A DNA stretch of 64,000 nt from Pseudomonadota bacterium (GCA_020161365.1 JAIUNU010000003.1:371493-435492), one strand, 5' to 3'; counted from the first letter of the stretch, positions 53,516 to 63,881 are shown. The notes: a model not told the origin generated them from the sequence alone. Translations and numbers: made by a program.

Positions 53516-56509
53516 CTAGAACTTCTTGCGCAGGCCCACCTTGTAGGTGCGGCCCAGCGGATCGCCGGTGAACGGGTCGTAGCCCAGATCGAGGCGGGCG
53601 TAGGACGGGTCCTTGTCGAAAACGTTGGTGATCGCCAGCGTCGCCGTGGTGTCCCACGGCAGGAAGACGCGATAGGCGAGGTTGGTCAGGACCTGCTTTT
53701 CGATCTTCTTGCCCGCGCTGACCGTAACGCCTGCGCCGGTGGTGTCTTTATAGGCGTTGGCCGCGAAGGGGGCGGTGCGCTGGTCGGTGTACGAGCCGAT
53801 GTAGTGAACCGACAGGCGCAGGTTGTGCGGACCAGAGTTCCATTCCGCATAGACGTCGCCCTTCCACTTCGGGATCGGCACGACGGTCGTCTGGTAGTTC
53901 AGCAGGCCGACGGCGTCGAAGGCCTTCTCGACCGTTATGCCTTCCACCTGGGTGGCGCCGACCTTGTATTTCTGGATGTAGGTCGCCGAGCCGCCGATCG
54001 AGATGTCGCCGCCCATCACCTCGCGGAACCGGTAGTCGGCCGAGAAGTCGAAGCCGGCGTTCTTCACCGGCGCGCCATTGATGTAGTTGGTGCGCAGGCG
54101 CGCGATGCTGGTCGTCGGAGTCGCACAGGCGCCGGTAAAGGTGAAGCGCGCGACCAGCGCGGCATAGGCCGGATCGGCGCAGTTGTTGGCCCCGGCCGCG
54201 CCGTTCGGATAGAGCGAAGCGACCATGCCCGCCACCGGTTCGGCGACGATCGGATCCTTGAAGTCGAAATAGAAGTAATCGACGCTGGCCTTGAAGTCCC
54301 CCTTATTGAACAGCACGCCGGCGTTATAGGTCTTGGCCTTCTCGGGCTTCAGGTTCGGGTTGCCGTAGATGTCGACAGCGCGGAACACGCCAAGGATGCC
54401 TTGCAGCGACGTCACCGAAGTGGTGGTGGTCAGGGGATCCGGCGGCCCGCGGAAGGTCGAGCCGGCGGAGGCCCGCAAAGCCATCCACGGCGTGGCCTGC
54501 CAGCGCAGAGACGCCTTCGGGTTGAAGGTCGAGCCCACCGCGCCGCCGTACTTCTCGTAGCGCGCCGCGAGCTGCGCCTGGAAGTCGTCAGTGATCGGCA
54601 CCGAGAGCTCGCCGAACGTCGCCATCACGTCGCTTTGGTTGTCGGCCTCATTGCCGACGCCGAGGAACATGAACGGGCCGTTCCGCACCGAACCGGTGCA
54701 GGTGGTGACCCCGAAGTCCGGTGTGTTGACGCACGGATTGATCGCCGCGTTGCTGATGTCGTTGTAGTCGGCCGTGAAGTAGCTGCGGCGATACTGGACG
54801 CCGGCCGCCCAGGCGACGTCACCGCCCTTCAAGGTGATGTTGGTCTTGCCGTTCAACACGGCCTCGCCCACGAACAGGCGCGAGGACTGCTTGGTCGACA
54901 GCTTCTTGAAGAACCAGTCGACCAGATCCTTGTTGTTGGCCAGAGCCGGGTTGTAGCCGGGGTTGGCCTGGCCCGTGATGGCGTTGCTGGGGATCGCGCT
55001 GGCGAACGGGTTGTAATACATGCACTGGCCAACGCCAGGCGTGCCCTGGACGCCCGGCAGCGACGGGTTGCTGTCGCAGAGCGGGCCGCCCAGGCCTTGC
55101 AGCGCCAGGGCGAAGCGATTGACCAGCGTGTCGTAGCCGGTGCGGATGGCGATCTCCTGGGAATAGGTCAGCGCCACGTCCCAGCCGATGCCGTTCTCGA
55201 ACTCGCCCGACAGGTCGGCCGACACCCGGAAGGCGTCGAATGAGCGCGCGCCGATCGAGGGGCCATAGCCGAACTTCGGATTGCCCCCGATGCCAAACGG
55301 CCGGTTGGCGGCGTTGATCGCGCCGAACGCGAACACCGAGCTGGGAACCGTCGACACGGCGCCCGTCGCCAGGCTGGACAGTTGCACCGTCGGGTTGGCC
55401 GCCATGAAGGCGATCAGGCCGGGATTGGTGGCCGGCACGATGTAGCGGCCCGGAACGGGAGACGCTTCGGCGGTCGGAACGGCCAAGGCGGCGTAGGACG
55501 GCGAGGTGTTCCACTCGGGCACGTCAGTGTGAGCGTAGAGCACCTCGACATGGAACTTGGTCGTCGCCGACAGATCGGCGTTGGCCTCGGCGTAGGCCTG
55601 AATGGCGTTGGACTTTTCGACCAGATTGTCGAACGGCGTATAGTGCCAGTAGCAGACCGGAGTCAGCCCGCTGAAGCCGGCGAAGCCGCCCAGGCTGGAA
55701 CAGGCCGGATCGCGCATGCCGTTGGTGGTGCTGGCCAGCGGAATGAAGGTCGACGGGTTGCCGGCCGCAGACCAGCCCGCCTCGGGATTGCTGAGATAGG
55801 ACCGATTGGCCCAGTCGCGTTCGGCCACCGAGAGCTTCGAGCGATGTTGCCAGCCCAGGCTGGCCAGCACGTTGCCGTTCTCCCAGACCTTGCCCCAGGT
55901 GAAGTTAAGGCCGTAGTCGCCGTCGGAGCCGTTGATGTGACGATAGTCGGCGGCGACCTCCAGCCCCTCGAAGCTCTTCTTGGTGATGAAGTTGACGACG
56001 CCGGCGATGGCGTCCGAGCCATAGGTCGCAGCCGCGCCATCCTTCAGCACTTCCAGGCGGCCGATCGCGGCGGCGGGAATAATGTTGGTGTCGACGATGC
56101 CTGCGCCCGCCTGACCGAACGGGTTGATCGCAAGACGTCGACCATTCAGCAGCACCAGGGTGCGCTGCGAGCCGAGGCCCCGCAGGTTGACGGATCCCGA
56201 GCCTTCAGAGCCCTGCGCGCGGCTGTCGAACTGGTTGGTGTCGCCCAGCACCCCGTTCGAGACCGAGAGCGCCTTCAGCAGTTCCACGGTGGAAGGCGAA
56301 CCCCGCTTCTGCAGCTCCTCGGCGCCGATCACCTCGACCGGCAGGGCGGCGTCCTCGGGCGTTCCCTTGATGAAGGAGCCCGTGACCACGACTTCCTCGA
56401 CCTGGGTCGACACGTCCGGCTTCTGGGCCTCTTGGGCCTGAGCCGCGCCCGCCATCGCCAAGGCCAGCGCTAGGCATGATCCTCCACGCAGGAAGCTGCT
56501 TCTGTTCAT
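53516..56509 (-). CDS. TonB-dependent outer-membrane receptor (second)
   Basis: The 997-residue protein has a signal peptide (FLRGGSCLALALAMAGAAQAQ), a TonB-box-like EEVVVTGSFIKG, a plug (LPVEVIGAEELQKRGSPSTV; GLGSQRTLVLLNGRRLAINPFG; YGSDAIAGVVNFI) and a barrel ending in LRKKF with terminal Phe. This SPSTVELLKAL type of plug is common among large Caulobacter-like receptors, which often take sugar or peptide substrates, but this one is not assigned. GGGAGGGAATAC lies upstream, nearly identical to the first receptor. A hairpin follows. Confidence 0.93.
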   Translation of the reverse strand: MNRSSFLRGGSCLALALAMAGAAQAQEAQKPDVSTQVEEVVVTGSFIKGTPEDAALPVEVIGAEELQKRGSPSTVELLKALSVSNGVLGDTNQFDSRAQGSEGSGSVNLRGLGSQRTLVLLNGRRLAINPFGQAGAGIVDTNIIPAAAIGRLEVLKDGAAATYGSDAIAGVVNFITKKSFEGLEVAADYRHINGSDGDYGLNFTWGKVWENGNVLASLGWQHRSKLSVAERDWANRSYLSNPEAGWSAAGNPSTFIPLASTTNGMRDPACSSLGGFAGFSGLTPVCYWHYTPFDNLVEKSNAIQAYAEANADLSATTKFHVEVLYAHTDVPEWNTSPSYAALAVPTAEASPVPGRYIVPATNPGLIAFMAANPTVQLSSLATGAVSTVPSSVFAFGAINAANRPFGIGGNPKFGYGPSIGARSFDAFRVSADLSGEFENGIGWDVALTYSQEIAIRTGYDTLVNRFALALQGLGGPLCDSNPSLPGVQGTPGVGQCMYYNPFASAIPSNAITGQANPGYNPALANNKDLVDWFFKKLSTKQSSRLFVGEAVLNGKTNITLKGGDVAWAAGVQYRRSYFTADYNDISNAAINPCVNTPDFGVTTCTGSVRNGPFMFLGVGNEADNQSDVMATFGELSVPITDDFQAQLAARYEKYGGAVGSTFNPKASLRWQATPWMALRASAGSTFRGPPDPLTTTTSVTSLQGILGVFRAVDIYGNPNLKPEKAKTYNAGVLFNKGDFKASVDYFYFDFKDPIVAEPVAGMVASLYPNGAAGANNCADPAYAALVARFTFTGACATPTTSIARLRTNYINGAPVKNAGFDFSADYRFREVMGGDISIGGSATYIQKYKVGATQVEGITVEKAFDAVGLLNYQTTVVPIPKWKGDVYAEWNSGPHNLRLSVHYIGSYTDQRTAPFAANAYKDTTGAGVTVSAGKKIEKQVLTNLAYRVFLPWDTTATLAITNVFDKDPSYARLDLGYDPFTGDPLGRTYKVGLRKKF

Positions 56510-57033
56510 TCGTATTCCCTCCCTCGGTTCGTTCTTGATTGGCCGGTCGTCTTTTCGCGGGGCCAGATCGCGTTCAGCCGGGCGGCGGTGTTCCTGACAG
56601 ACCTCCGGCGCGCGCGAGCCTGCCGACGCGGATGCAGCCGCGCCGACCAGCAGGTCCTTTTTCGAAACCTTGAGATGCGCCGTTTAGAGCCGACAAGCCT
56701 TGGTCCCCCGGGGCCGGACGCTTGAAAAGCCACGCCACTGGCTCGCCAACTGCGACGAGCGAGCATTCGACAAAGCGAGCCGAACACCTGTTTCGATGAT
56801 GCGGTATGTTTTACCGCGACGTCAACCTGCGCCAGGGACGCCAGTTCGGCGCCGCGTCAATCGACCACACTGCTGACAGGTATGGGATCGGCGCCGTTCA
56901 AGACTGCGTCCAGCCGGCGAATAGGACCGTTAAAGCTTTCGACCAGGGGTTTCCCTCCCGGGGCCAGCCCCCTAATTGGGAGACCGATGGTCGCCTGGGC
57001 GCGTCTCGCGTCATAACAACCGGATTGAATTTC
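56510..57033. promoter_or_regulatory. Divergent promoter region of the TonB receptor and RND operon
   Basis: This 524-base region has no convincing gene; one short frame on the left strand is a chance ORF. Near the middle GCGGTA (56801-56806) and TACCGC (56812-56817) form a dyad with a five-base spacer, a possible repressor site for the efflux operon. Several GC stretches have no clear structure. The RND operon probably starts in the right half. Confidence 0.45.
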
Positions 57034-58536
57034 ATGCGTCTCGCCAAGACCGGCGCTTTCCAGAGACTGGACCGGCCGGGTGGCGTCTCCCCCGCCAGCC
57101 ATCTTGCGACCCTTGCGCTGACGGGCGCGGTCATGGCCGCCTGCACAACCCCCGCGCGGCAGGTCGAGGTCAAGTTACCCGACACCTATGAGGCGTCGAC
57201 CAGCGCGCCGCTGGCGTCGCAAGCGCTGGACCAATGGTGGACCCAGTTCGGGGACCCAGCTCTGAACGATCTGGTCAGCACGGCCCTCGCCCAGAGCCCC
57301 GACGCTCGGCTGGCCGCCGCGCGACTGGAGGAAGCCCGCGCCATCCGACAAGGTCAGGTGCGGCAGATCTATATCCCGCAAACTCCGCTCGTGGGCTCCG
57401 CCCAACGCACCGACACCGACATCATCGACCAGAGCGGCACTGGCGGCTTCACCCAGGGCGGGGTGAGCAAGACCTACTCCGCCAATTTCGACGTCTCCTG
57501 GGAGCTGGACCTGCTCGGACGCCGCAACGCCGCGCTGCGGGTCGTCAAGAACGACATGGCGGCCGCCCGCTTTGCCTATGAGGGCGCTCGCGCGGCGCTC
57601 GCGGCCAATGTGGCCCAGTCGTATTTCGAGGCGCGCGGCCTAGCGGCGCAACTGGAAGACGCGCGTGAGAGCGTTCGCATCGCCAAGGCGCTCTCCGATG
57701 TCGCCCTTGAGCGGGGCCGTCGCGGGCTGACCGCGACGTCGGAGGGCGAGCGCGCCGCCGCCGACCTCGCTCAGGCCGAAGCGCAGGCCGCCGCCTTGGA
57801 GGCGCAACTTCGTGGCGCGCGACGCACGCTCCTGGTCTTGGTCGGCAAAGGCGTCGATCCGCTGGACACGCTGCCCATCAGCCCCGCCTTGGCCAAGCCG
57901 CCCCCGGTCCCGGCCGCAACGCCCGGCCAGCTGCTCGCGCGCCGCCCCGACGTGCGTGAAGCCGCCGCGCGTCTGGCCTCGGCGTCGGGCAATCTCAATA
58001 TCAGCGAGCTCGCCCTGTTCCCCACCCTGACGCTGACGCCGGGCGTGGGGATTTCCAAGGCGATCAGCCCGAGCTTCCTGAACCCGGGCGCGGAAACCTC
58101 GACGACGAGCTCGGCCTGGACGGTCGGAGCCAACCTGTCGGTTCCCGTTCTGAACATCCCCAAGCTGATGGCCGACATCAAGGCCAGCGACGCGCGCGTC
58201 GAGCAGGCCGCTGTCACCTACGAAAAGGCCGTTCAAACCGCGTATGGCGAAGCCGACAACGCCCTGGTGCAACTGGCTGCGGACGAGCGCCGGGTCGCGC
58301 TGTTGTCGGCCGGCGAGCGTCGCGCGGCGACGGCGTATGAAGCCAGCCGCAAGGGCTATGCCGCCGGCCTGACCGACCTGACCACGGCCCTGCAGGCCGA
58401 GCAGGCCTGGCGCGCCGTGCGCTCGGCCTCGACGGCCGCCCAGACCCAGGCGCTGCAACGCGCCGTGCAAACCTATAAGGCGCTCGGCGGCGGATGGTCG
58501 CCCGAGAACATCCCGACCAAGGCTTCCGCGCAGTGA
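57034..58536 (+). CDS. RND efflux outer-membrane lipoprotein (NodT family)
   Basis: The 500-residue protein has a signal region with lipobox-like MAAC (LATLALTGAVMAAC) and the outer-membrane-factor pattern in two repeats (LDQWWTQFGDPALNDLVSTAL; SWELDLLGRRNAALR; LLARRPDVREAAARLASASGN; EKAVQTAYGEADNALV). NodT-type lipoproteins form the trimeric outer channel of efflux pumps. It is first of three co-transcribed genes, with the adaptor 11 bases downstream. I start at ATG 57034, because the longer frame lacks conservation. Confidence 0.92.
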   Translation: MRLAKTGAFQRLDRPGGVSPASHLATLALTGAVMAACTTPARQVEVKLPDTYEASTSAPLASQALDQWWTQFGDPALNDLVSTALAQSPDARLAAARLEEARAIRQGQVRQIYIPQTPLVGSAQRTDTDIIDQSGTGGFTQGGVSKTYSANFDVSWELDLLGRRNAALRVVKNDMAAARFAYEGARAALAANVAQSYFEARGLAAQLEDARESVRIAKALSDVALERGRRGLTATSEGERAAADLAQAEAQAAALEAQLRGARRTLLVLVGKGVDPLDTLPISPALAKPPPVPAATPGQLLARRPDVREAAARLASASGNLNISELALFPTLTLTPGVGISKAISPSFLNPGAETSTTSSAWTVGANLSVPVLNIPKLMADIKASDARVEQAAVTYEKAVQTAYGEADNALVQLAADERRVALLSAGERRAATAYEASRKGYAAGLTDLTTALQAEQAWRAVRSASTAAQTQALQRAVQTYKALGGGWSPENIPTKASAQ

Positions 58537-58547
58537 GATCCGCTCCG

Positions 58548-59609
58548 ATGACGACCCGCTATCTGATCGCCACCGCCCTGGTCTGCGCTGGGGTGGGATT
58601 GACCGCCTGCGGCGGCAAGAAGGAAGCGTCCGCCGAAAAGGCGCCTGCCGCGGCCTCGGCTCGCACCGTCAGCGTGGGCAGTATTGAGACCCGTCCTCTT
58701 GGCGGCGGGGTCGAAGCGTCCGGCCTCTTGGTCTCGCGCGAGGAAGCCGCCGTGGGATCGGAGCTGACCGGCTACCGCGTGGCGCGGCTTTATGCCGACG
58801 AGGGTGACTGGGTCCGCGCCGGCCAGCCTCTGGTCCAGTTGGACGATACGCTGCTGCGCGCCCAGATCGACCAGCAGGCCGCCGTCACCGCCCAGGCCCA
58901 GGCCGAAGCGGCGCGCGTATCCGGCCTCGACGGCCAGGGCGTGTTGAGCCAGGAGCAGATCGAGACCCGTCGCTACCAGGCCAAGGCCCAGGAAGCGGCG
59001 CTGAAGGAGCTGCGGACGCGGGCGTCCCGGATGACCATCACCGCGCCGGTCGGCGGCCGCGTGCTGTCGCGCGGGGTGCAGCCGGGCCAGATCGCCGGCG
59101 GCGGGACCTCGCCCTGGTTCACCATCGCCCGAGACGGCCTGGTCGAGTTGGAAGCCGAAGTGAACGAAGCCGACCTGGGCGGCGTCCGTCCCGGGCAGTC
59201 GGTGGCCGTATCGCTGCCCGCCGGCCAGGCGCTGACGGGCGTCGTGCGCCTGGTTAGTCCCCGTGTCGACAGCGGCAGCCGCCTTGGCAAGGTGCGTATC
59301 CGCCTGCCCGTCCGCCCAGACCTACGCCCCGGCGGCTTTGGCCGCGCCACCTTCGGCGCCTCAGGCGCGCCAGTGACCGCCGTACCGGAATCGGCGATCC
59401 GCTATGAGGCCGACGGCCTGTTCCTGATGACGGTCGACAGCAACAACCGCGCGCACCAGGTGGCGGTGAAGATCGGGCAGAAGGGCGGCGGCTGGGCCCA
59501 GCTAGTCCAAGGCCCGCCGGCGGGCACGCGGATCGTCCTCGGCGGCGCCGCATTCGTCACCGACGGCGACGTAGTTCGTCCGGCCCCGGCCCAGCAGGCG
59601 ACGCGCTGA
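58548..59609 (+). CDS. RND efflux periplasmic adaptor lipoprotein
   Basis: The 353-residue protein has lipobox LTAC (LVCAGVGLTACGGKK), a lipoyl-like biotinyl domain (EEAAVGSELTGYRVARLYADEGDWVRAGQPLVQLD), a short helical hairpin and a beta-barrel part (VESP-like RVDSGSRLGKVRIRLPVRP). It joins the pump to the outer-membrane factor. The ATG at 58548 fits the signal peptide. It overlaps the pump by one base (TGATG). Confidence 0.9.
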   Translation: MTTRYLIATALVCAGVGLTACGGKKEASAEKAPAAASARTVSVGSIETRPLGGGVEASGLLVSREEAAVGSELTGYRVARLYADEGDWVRAGQPLVQLDDTLLRAQIDQQAAVTAQAQAEAARVSGLDGQGVLSQEQIETRRYQAKAQEAALKELRTRASRMTITAPVGGRVLSRGVQPGQIAGGGTSPWFTIARDGLVELEAEVNEADLGGVRPGQSVAVSLPAGQALTGVVRLVSPRVDSGSRLGKVRIRLPVRPDLRPGGFGRATFGASGAPVTAVPESAIRYEADGLFLMTVDSNNRAHQVAVKIGQKGGGWAQLVQGPPAGTRIVLGGAAFVTDGDVVRPAPAQQATR

Positions 59610-62600
59610 TGACCCAGAACGACAACAGCGACCAGCACCCGACCGGACAGCTGCGGGTCTCGGCCTGGGCGATCCGCAATCCGATCCCGGTCGCGGTGAT
59701 GTTCATCGCCCTGCTGATCGCCGGCGTCGGGACCTATCTGGGCCTGCCGATCAAGCAGTTCCCGAACGTCGAGTTCCCTGCGGTGACCGTGACGGTCACC
59801 CAGAGCGGCGCCGCGCCCGGCGAGATGGAAACCCAGGTCACTCGCCCCATCGAGGACGCGGTGGCCAGCATCTCCAACGTCAAGACCATCCGCTCGTCGG
59901 TGGTCCAGGGGGCCTCGACCACCACGATCGAGTTCAACCTCGGCGAGGACCTGCAGAAGGTCACCGACGAGGTGCGCTCCAAAGTGGACCAGACTCGCGC
60001 TGTCCTGCCGCGCGAGGTCGACGAACCGATCGTCCAGCGCCTTGAGATCACCAGCGCGCCGATCATCACCTATGCCGTATCCGCGCCCGGCATGAGCACC
60101 ACGGACCTGTCGTGGTTCATCGATGACACCGTCACCCGCGCCCTTCAGGGCGAGAAGGGCGTGGCGCAGGTCGCGCGGGTGGGCGGCGTCGATCGCGAGA
60201 TCAATGTCATCCTCGATCCTGATCGCATGGCCTCGTTCGGCGTCACCGCGCCTCAACTGAACCAGGCCCTCGCCAGTTTCAGCGTCGACGCCCCGGGCGG
60301 ACGCGCCAATGTCGGCGGTCGCGAGCAGACCCTGCGGGTGCTGGGCGCCGCGACGACGATCGAGCAGCTTCGCCAGATCACCATTCCCGTCGGTGGTGGG
60401 CGCTATGTGAAGCTCACCGATGTGGCCCAGGTCGGCCAAGGCTCAGAGGAGGAGCGTGGCTTCGCCCGGCTGGACGGCCGCCCCGTGGTCGCCTTCCAGG
60501 TGATGAAGACCCGGGACTCGAGCGATGTCGCCGTCGAAGATCGCGTGAAGGCCGCCGTCGACCGCCTGGCCGAAAAGACGCCAGGCGTGACGTTCGTGAA
60601 GATCTTCTCGACTGTCGACGAGACCCGCGCCAGCTTCAAGGCCACCGAGCACACCCTTCTGGAGGGCATGTTGCTGGCCTCCCTCGTGGTGTTCCTGTTC
60701 CTGCGGGAATGGCGCGCGACCCTGATCACTGCGATCGCCATGCCCGTCTCGCTGGTGCCGACCTTCGCCTTCATGGCCTTCATGGGCTTCTCGCTGAACG
60801 TGGTCACCCTGCTGGCCCTGACGCTGGTGATCGGGATTCTCGTGGACGACGCCGTGGTCGAAATCGAGAACATCGAAAAGCGGGTGGCGCGCGGACAAAG
60901 GCCCTATCAGGCCGCCGTCGAAGGCGCCGACGCCATCGGCTTGGCGGTCGTGGCCACGACCTTCACGATCGTCGCGGTCTTCGTGCCCGTGTCGTTCATG
61001 CCCGGCATGCCAGGCCAGTTCTTCAAGGAATTTGGCCTGACGGTCGCCGTCGCGGTGCTGTTCTCGCTGGTCGTAGCACGCCTGCTGACGCCTCTGCTGG
61101 CCGCCTATTTCCTCAAGCCTGCCAAGGCGCCCCACCCGCGCAAGCCGTTCGAGGGCTTCTATCGTACCGTCCTGGACTGGTCGCTGGACCACCGGATCCT
61201 CGCCTGCGCCATCGGCGGCCTGATCTTTGTTGGCTCGATCCTGCTGGCGGGCCTGCTGCCCACCGCGTTCCAGCCGGCGGCCAACAACAACTACTACTAT
61301 CTGAAGGTCCAGGGGCCGCCCGGCGCGACCGTCGCCGACATGGATCGCACGGTGCAGGCGGTGACCACGATGTTCCGCAAGCGGCCCGAGGTGACCAACG
61401 TCTTTGCCCAGGTCGGCTCGAACATCGGCAGCGGCTGGGGCGGCCAGAGCAGCGCCGACATCCGTGACGCCACGATTACGATCGTCCTGAAGGGCGACCG
61501 CGACCTGTCGGTCACCGAGATCAAGCAGGAGGTCCGCGCCGGCCTGCGTGACATTCCCGACGCCCGCGTGAACCTCTTGGGTGACTGGGGCTCATCGGAA
61601 GTCCAGACCATCCTGGTGTCCGAAGATGGTCCGCTGCTCGAGCGCACGGCGGCCAAGATCGAGCGCGAGATGCAGGGCCTGTCGACCGTGGCCGATCCGC
61701 GCCCCTCCTCCCCGCCCAGCGGTCCGGAAATCCTCATCCGTCCGAAGGCGGACGAAGCCGCACGCCTGGGCGTCAGTTCGGCCGATATCGCCGCCATCGC
61801 GCGCGTCGCCACCGTCGGCGACATCGACGCCAACGTCGCCAAGATGACTCAGGGCGAACGTCGGATCCCCATCCGCGTTCGCCTGCCCGCCGAGAGCCGG
61901 CAGGACCTCGATGCGCTGGGCGCGCTGCGCGTGCCGACGGCGAGCGGCGGCAGCACCCGGCTCGATACGGTCGCCGACCTGTCGTTCCAGGCCGGTCCGG
62001 CCAAGATCGACCGCTTCGCCCGCCAGCGACAGGTCACCATCGAGGCCGACCTCAACAACGGCGCCCAGCTGGGCCAGGCCATGACCGATGTCGGCAATCT
62101 GCCGACCATGAAGAACCTGCCCCCGGGCGTCGGCCCCGCCTCGGCCGGTGACCAGGAAGCGTTTGTGGAGCTCTTTACGGGCTTCGCCGTCGCTCTGCTG
62201 TCCGCCGTGGGACTGGTGTTCGGCGTGCTGGTGCTGCTGTTCCGCAGCTTCTTCAAGCCGATCACCATCCTGTCGGCTCTGCCGCTCGCTATCGGCGGCG
62301 CGTTCTTCGCCCTGTTGGTCATGGGCCAATCGCTGTCGATGCCGTCGCTGATCGGCTTCCTGATGCTGATGGGCCTCGCCGCTAAGAACTCGATCCTGCT
62401 GGTGGAGTACGCCATCGAACAGGAGCGCGCCGGCATGAGTCAGCGAGAGGCGATCCTAGACGCCTGTCATGAACGGGCGCGCCCGATCGTGATGACCACC
62501 CTTGCGATGATGGCTGGCATGCTGCCGACCGCCTTAGGGATCGGCACGGGGGCCGAGTTCCGTCAGCCCATGGCGGTCGCGGTGATCGGCGGCCTGATCA

Positions 62601-62734
62601 CCTCGACGGTGCTGTCTCTGGTGCTGGTGCCCGTGGTCTATGAAATCGTCGATGACTTCGAGATGTGGCTGAAGCCGAAGCTGGCCCGGGCGATCACGCC
62701 GCGCGAGGCGTCCAAAGGGCCGGCCACGCCCTAG
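59609..62734 (+). CDS. RND-family efflux pump (AcrB/HAE-type)
   Basis: The 1041-residue protein is an inner-membrane RND pump: N-terminal helix (IRNPIPVAVMFIALLIAGVG), periplasmic porter domains, proton-relay Asp pair in VIGILVDDAVVEIENIEKR, and a repeated second half ending near AKNSILLVEYAIEQERAG and VLVPVVYEI. It probably exports hydrophobic or amphiphilic compounds with proton antiport. The start overlaps the adaptor stop. No regulator gene of this operon is adjacent in the window, unlike many TetR-controlled pumps. Confidence 0.95.
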   Translation: MTQNDNSDQHPTGQLRVSAWAIRNPIPVAVMFIALLIAGVGTYLGLPIKQFPNVEFPAVTVTVTQSGAAPGEMETQVTRPIEDAVASISNVKTIRSSVVQGASTTTIEFNLGEDLQKVTDEVRSKVDQTRAVLPREVDEPIVQRLEITSAPIITYAVSAPGMSTTDLSWFIDDTVTRALQGEKGVAQVARVGGVDREINVILDPDRMASFGVTAPQLNQALASFSVDAPGGRANVGGREQTLRVLGAATTIEQLRQITIPVGGGRYVKLTDVAQVGQGSEEERGFARLDGRPVVAFQVMKTRDSSDVAVEDRVKAAVDRLAEKTPGVTFVKIFSTVDETRASFKATEHTLLEGMLLASLVVFLFLREWRATLITAIAMPVSLVPTFAFMAFMGFSLNVVTLLALTLVIGILVDDAVVEIENIEKRVARGQRPYQAAVEGADAIGLAVVATTFTIVAVFVPVSFMPGMPGQFFKEFGLTVAVAVLFSLVVARLLTPLLAAYFLKPAKAPHPRKPFEGFYRTVLDWSLDHRILACAIGGLIFVGSILLAGLLPTAFQPAANNNYYYLKVQGPPGATVADMDRTVQAVTTMFRKRPEVTNVFAQVGSNIGSGWGGQSSADIRDATITIVLKGDRDLSVTEIKQEVRAGLRDIPDARVNLLGDWGSSEVQTILVSEDGPLLERTAAKIEREMQGLSTVADPRPSSPPSGPEILIRPKADEAARLGVSSADIAAIARVATVGDIDANVAKMTQGERRIPIRVRLPAESRQDLDALGALRVPTASGGSTRLDTVADLSFQAGPAKIDRFARQRQVTIEADLNNGAQLGQAMTDVGNLPTMKNLPPGVGPASAGDQEAFVELFTGFAVALLSAVGLVFGVLVLLFRSFFKPITILSALPLAIGGAFFALLVMGQSLSMPSLIGFLMLMGLAAKNSILLVEYAIEQERAGMSQREAILDACHERARPIVMTTLAMMAGMLPTALGIGTGAEFRQPMAVAVIGGLITSTVLSLVLVPVVYEIVDDFEMWLKPKLARAITPREASKGPATP

Positions 62735-62751
62735 CTAGGCTCGGCGAAGGC

Positions 62752-62782
62752 GGCGCCCGTCTGCGAAGGCAAGATGGGCGCC
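62752..62782. terminator. Weak inverted repeat after the RND operon
   Basis: GGCGCCC (62752-62758) and GGGCGCC (62776-62782) are complementary with a 17-base loop, and a CCTCTAG follows. It lies between convergent genes and could help termination, but the loop is long. Confidence 0.3.
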
Positions 62783-62806
62783 CCTCTAGCAGGCTCGCTG
62801 GATAAG

Positions 62807-63790
62807 CTAGTCGCGCTTGGGCGCGTAGCTGAGGCGGCACACCGTCCAACCGTTTTCGCGGCCCATCTCGAACTTGCCGCCCAGTTGCTGGGCCATCGCG
62901 CGAACGATCCGCAGTCCCAGGCTCTTGGATTTGGCGGGGTCGAAGTCGTTCGGCGGACCCGCGCCGTCGTCGCGAACCGTAAGGACGTGGGTCAGGCCCG
63001 ACTGGTCCAAAGCCACCTTCACGCAGCCCGAGCCGCCCTCCCCGAAGCCGTGCTCAAGCGCGTTGTTGAAGCTCTCCAGCATCACCAAGGTCACCGGTGT
63101 CGCTTGGTCTGGATGAAGGGGCTGCTCGCCGCCGTCGACCGAGAGGCTGACCTTCGCTCCGGCTGCGGCGGCGGCTCCCGCCAGAACAGCTTCTGCAAAC
63201 GTGCGGAACGGCGCAGGTTCACCGACGGCGTTGTGAAGCTCTCTCTGGATCTTCGCGATCAGCTCGATACGACCGCCAGCCTCGGCCAGTGCGTGGCGAG
63301 CATCCTCGTCCTGGATCCCGGCTCCTTGCAGCCTGAGCAGCGCGCCGACGACCTGCAGGTTGTTGCTCACCCGGTGGTGCAGTTCGCGATACAGAAGGTC
63401 ACGGCTCTCCGCCAACGCCGCATGGCGGGCGCGCTCCTGCTCCAACTGCCTCAGAGCCACGCGCATACCGTCGATGAAGAAGATGTCGACCGCGACGACG
63501 AAGGCATAGAAAGCCAGCGCTACCGTCGTTGGAAAATTCACGTGGAAGGTCTGGAAAGGTGGAATGAAAAAGTACCAGGCCGTCACACCAGAAAGGACGG
63601 CGCAGAGGATGGACGGGCGCAAGCCGGCGAAGTAGGCGGTGATGACGACCGCCGGGAAGAAGGTCAGGTACGGAAAGCCCGGCGGGAACCAGTCGTTCAG
63701 GGCATAGCGCAGCGCCCAGGCGACCAGTGTCGCCAGAACGGCGAACACGTAGCCGCCGACTTTTCCGCGAATGAGCGTGCTGACGGTCAA
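62807..63790 (-). CDS. Membrane HisKA_2 (HWE-type) sensor histidine kinase
   Basis: The 327-residue protein has about four N-terminal membrane segments (YVFAVLATLVAWALRYAL; YLTFFPAVVITAYFAGLRP; ILCAVLSGVTAWYFFIPPF; ALAFYAFVVAVDIFFI), like the DUF4118 sensor region of KdpD. A HisKA_2 box with the phospho-His (ELHHRVSNNLQVVGALLRLQ) follows, then an ATPase part (VTLVMLESFNNALEHG; VRDDGAGPP; SLGLRIVRAMA). Such kinases often feed general stress signalling. The start is a TTG with GGGGGA upstream. It is convergent with the RND operon. Confidence 0.88.
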   Translation of the reverse strand: MTVSTLIRGKVGGYVFAVLATLVAWALRYALNDWFPPGFPYLTFFPAVVITAYFAGLRPSILCAVLSGVTAWYFFIPPFQTFHVNFPTTVALAFYAFVVAVDIFFIDGMRVALRQLEQERARHAALAESRDLLYRELHHRVSNNLQVVGALLRLQGAGIQDEDARHALAEAGGRIELIAKIQRELHNAVGEPAPFRTFAEAVLAGAAAAAGAKVSLSVDGGEQPLHPDQATPVTLVMLESFNNALEHGFGEGGSGCVKVALDQSGLTHVLTVRDDGAGPPNDFDPAKSKSLGLRIVRAMAQQLGGKFEMGRENGWTVCRLSYAPKRD

Positions 63791-63881
63791 GCTTTCCCCC
63801 GAAGCCTCTTCTCGTCGCCGAAACCCGCCATAGCGTCAAGCCGGTAGCCGACATAGGTCCAGATCAAACGCGCCAAAGCAA

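Noticed and set aside
56506..56787. Short leftward frame upstream of the second TonB receptor
   Set aside because: It overlaps the receptor start region, is Arg-rich and lacks a ribosome site or domain.
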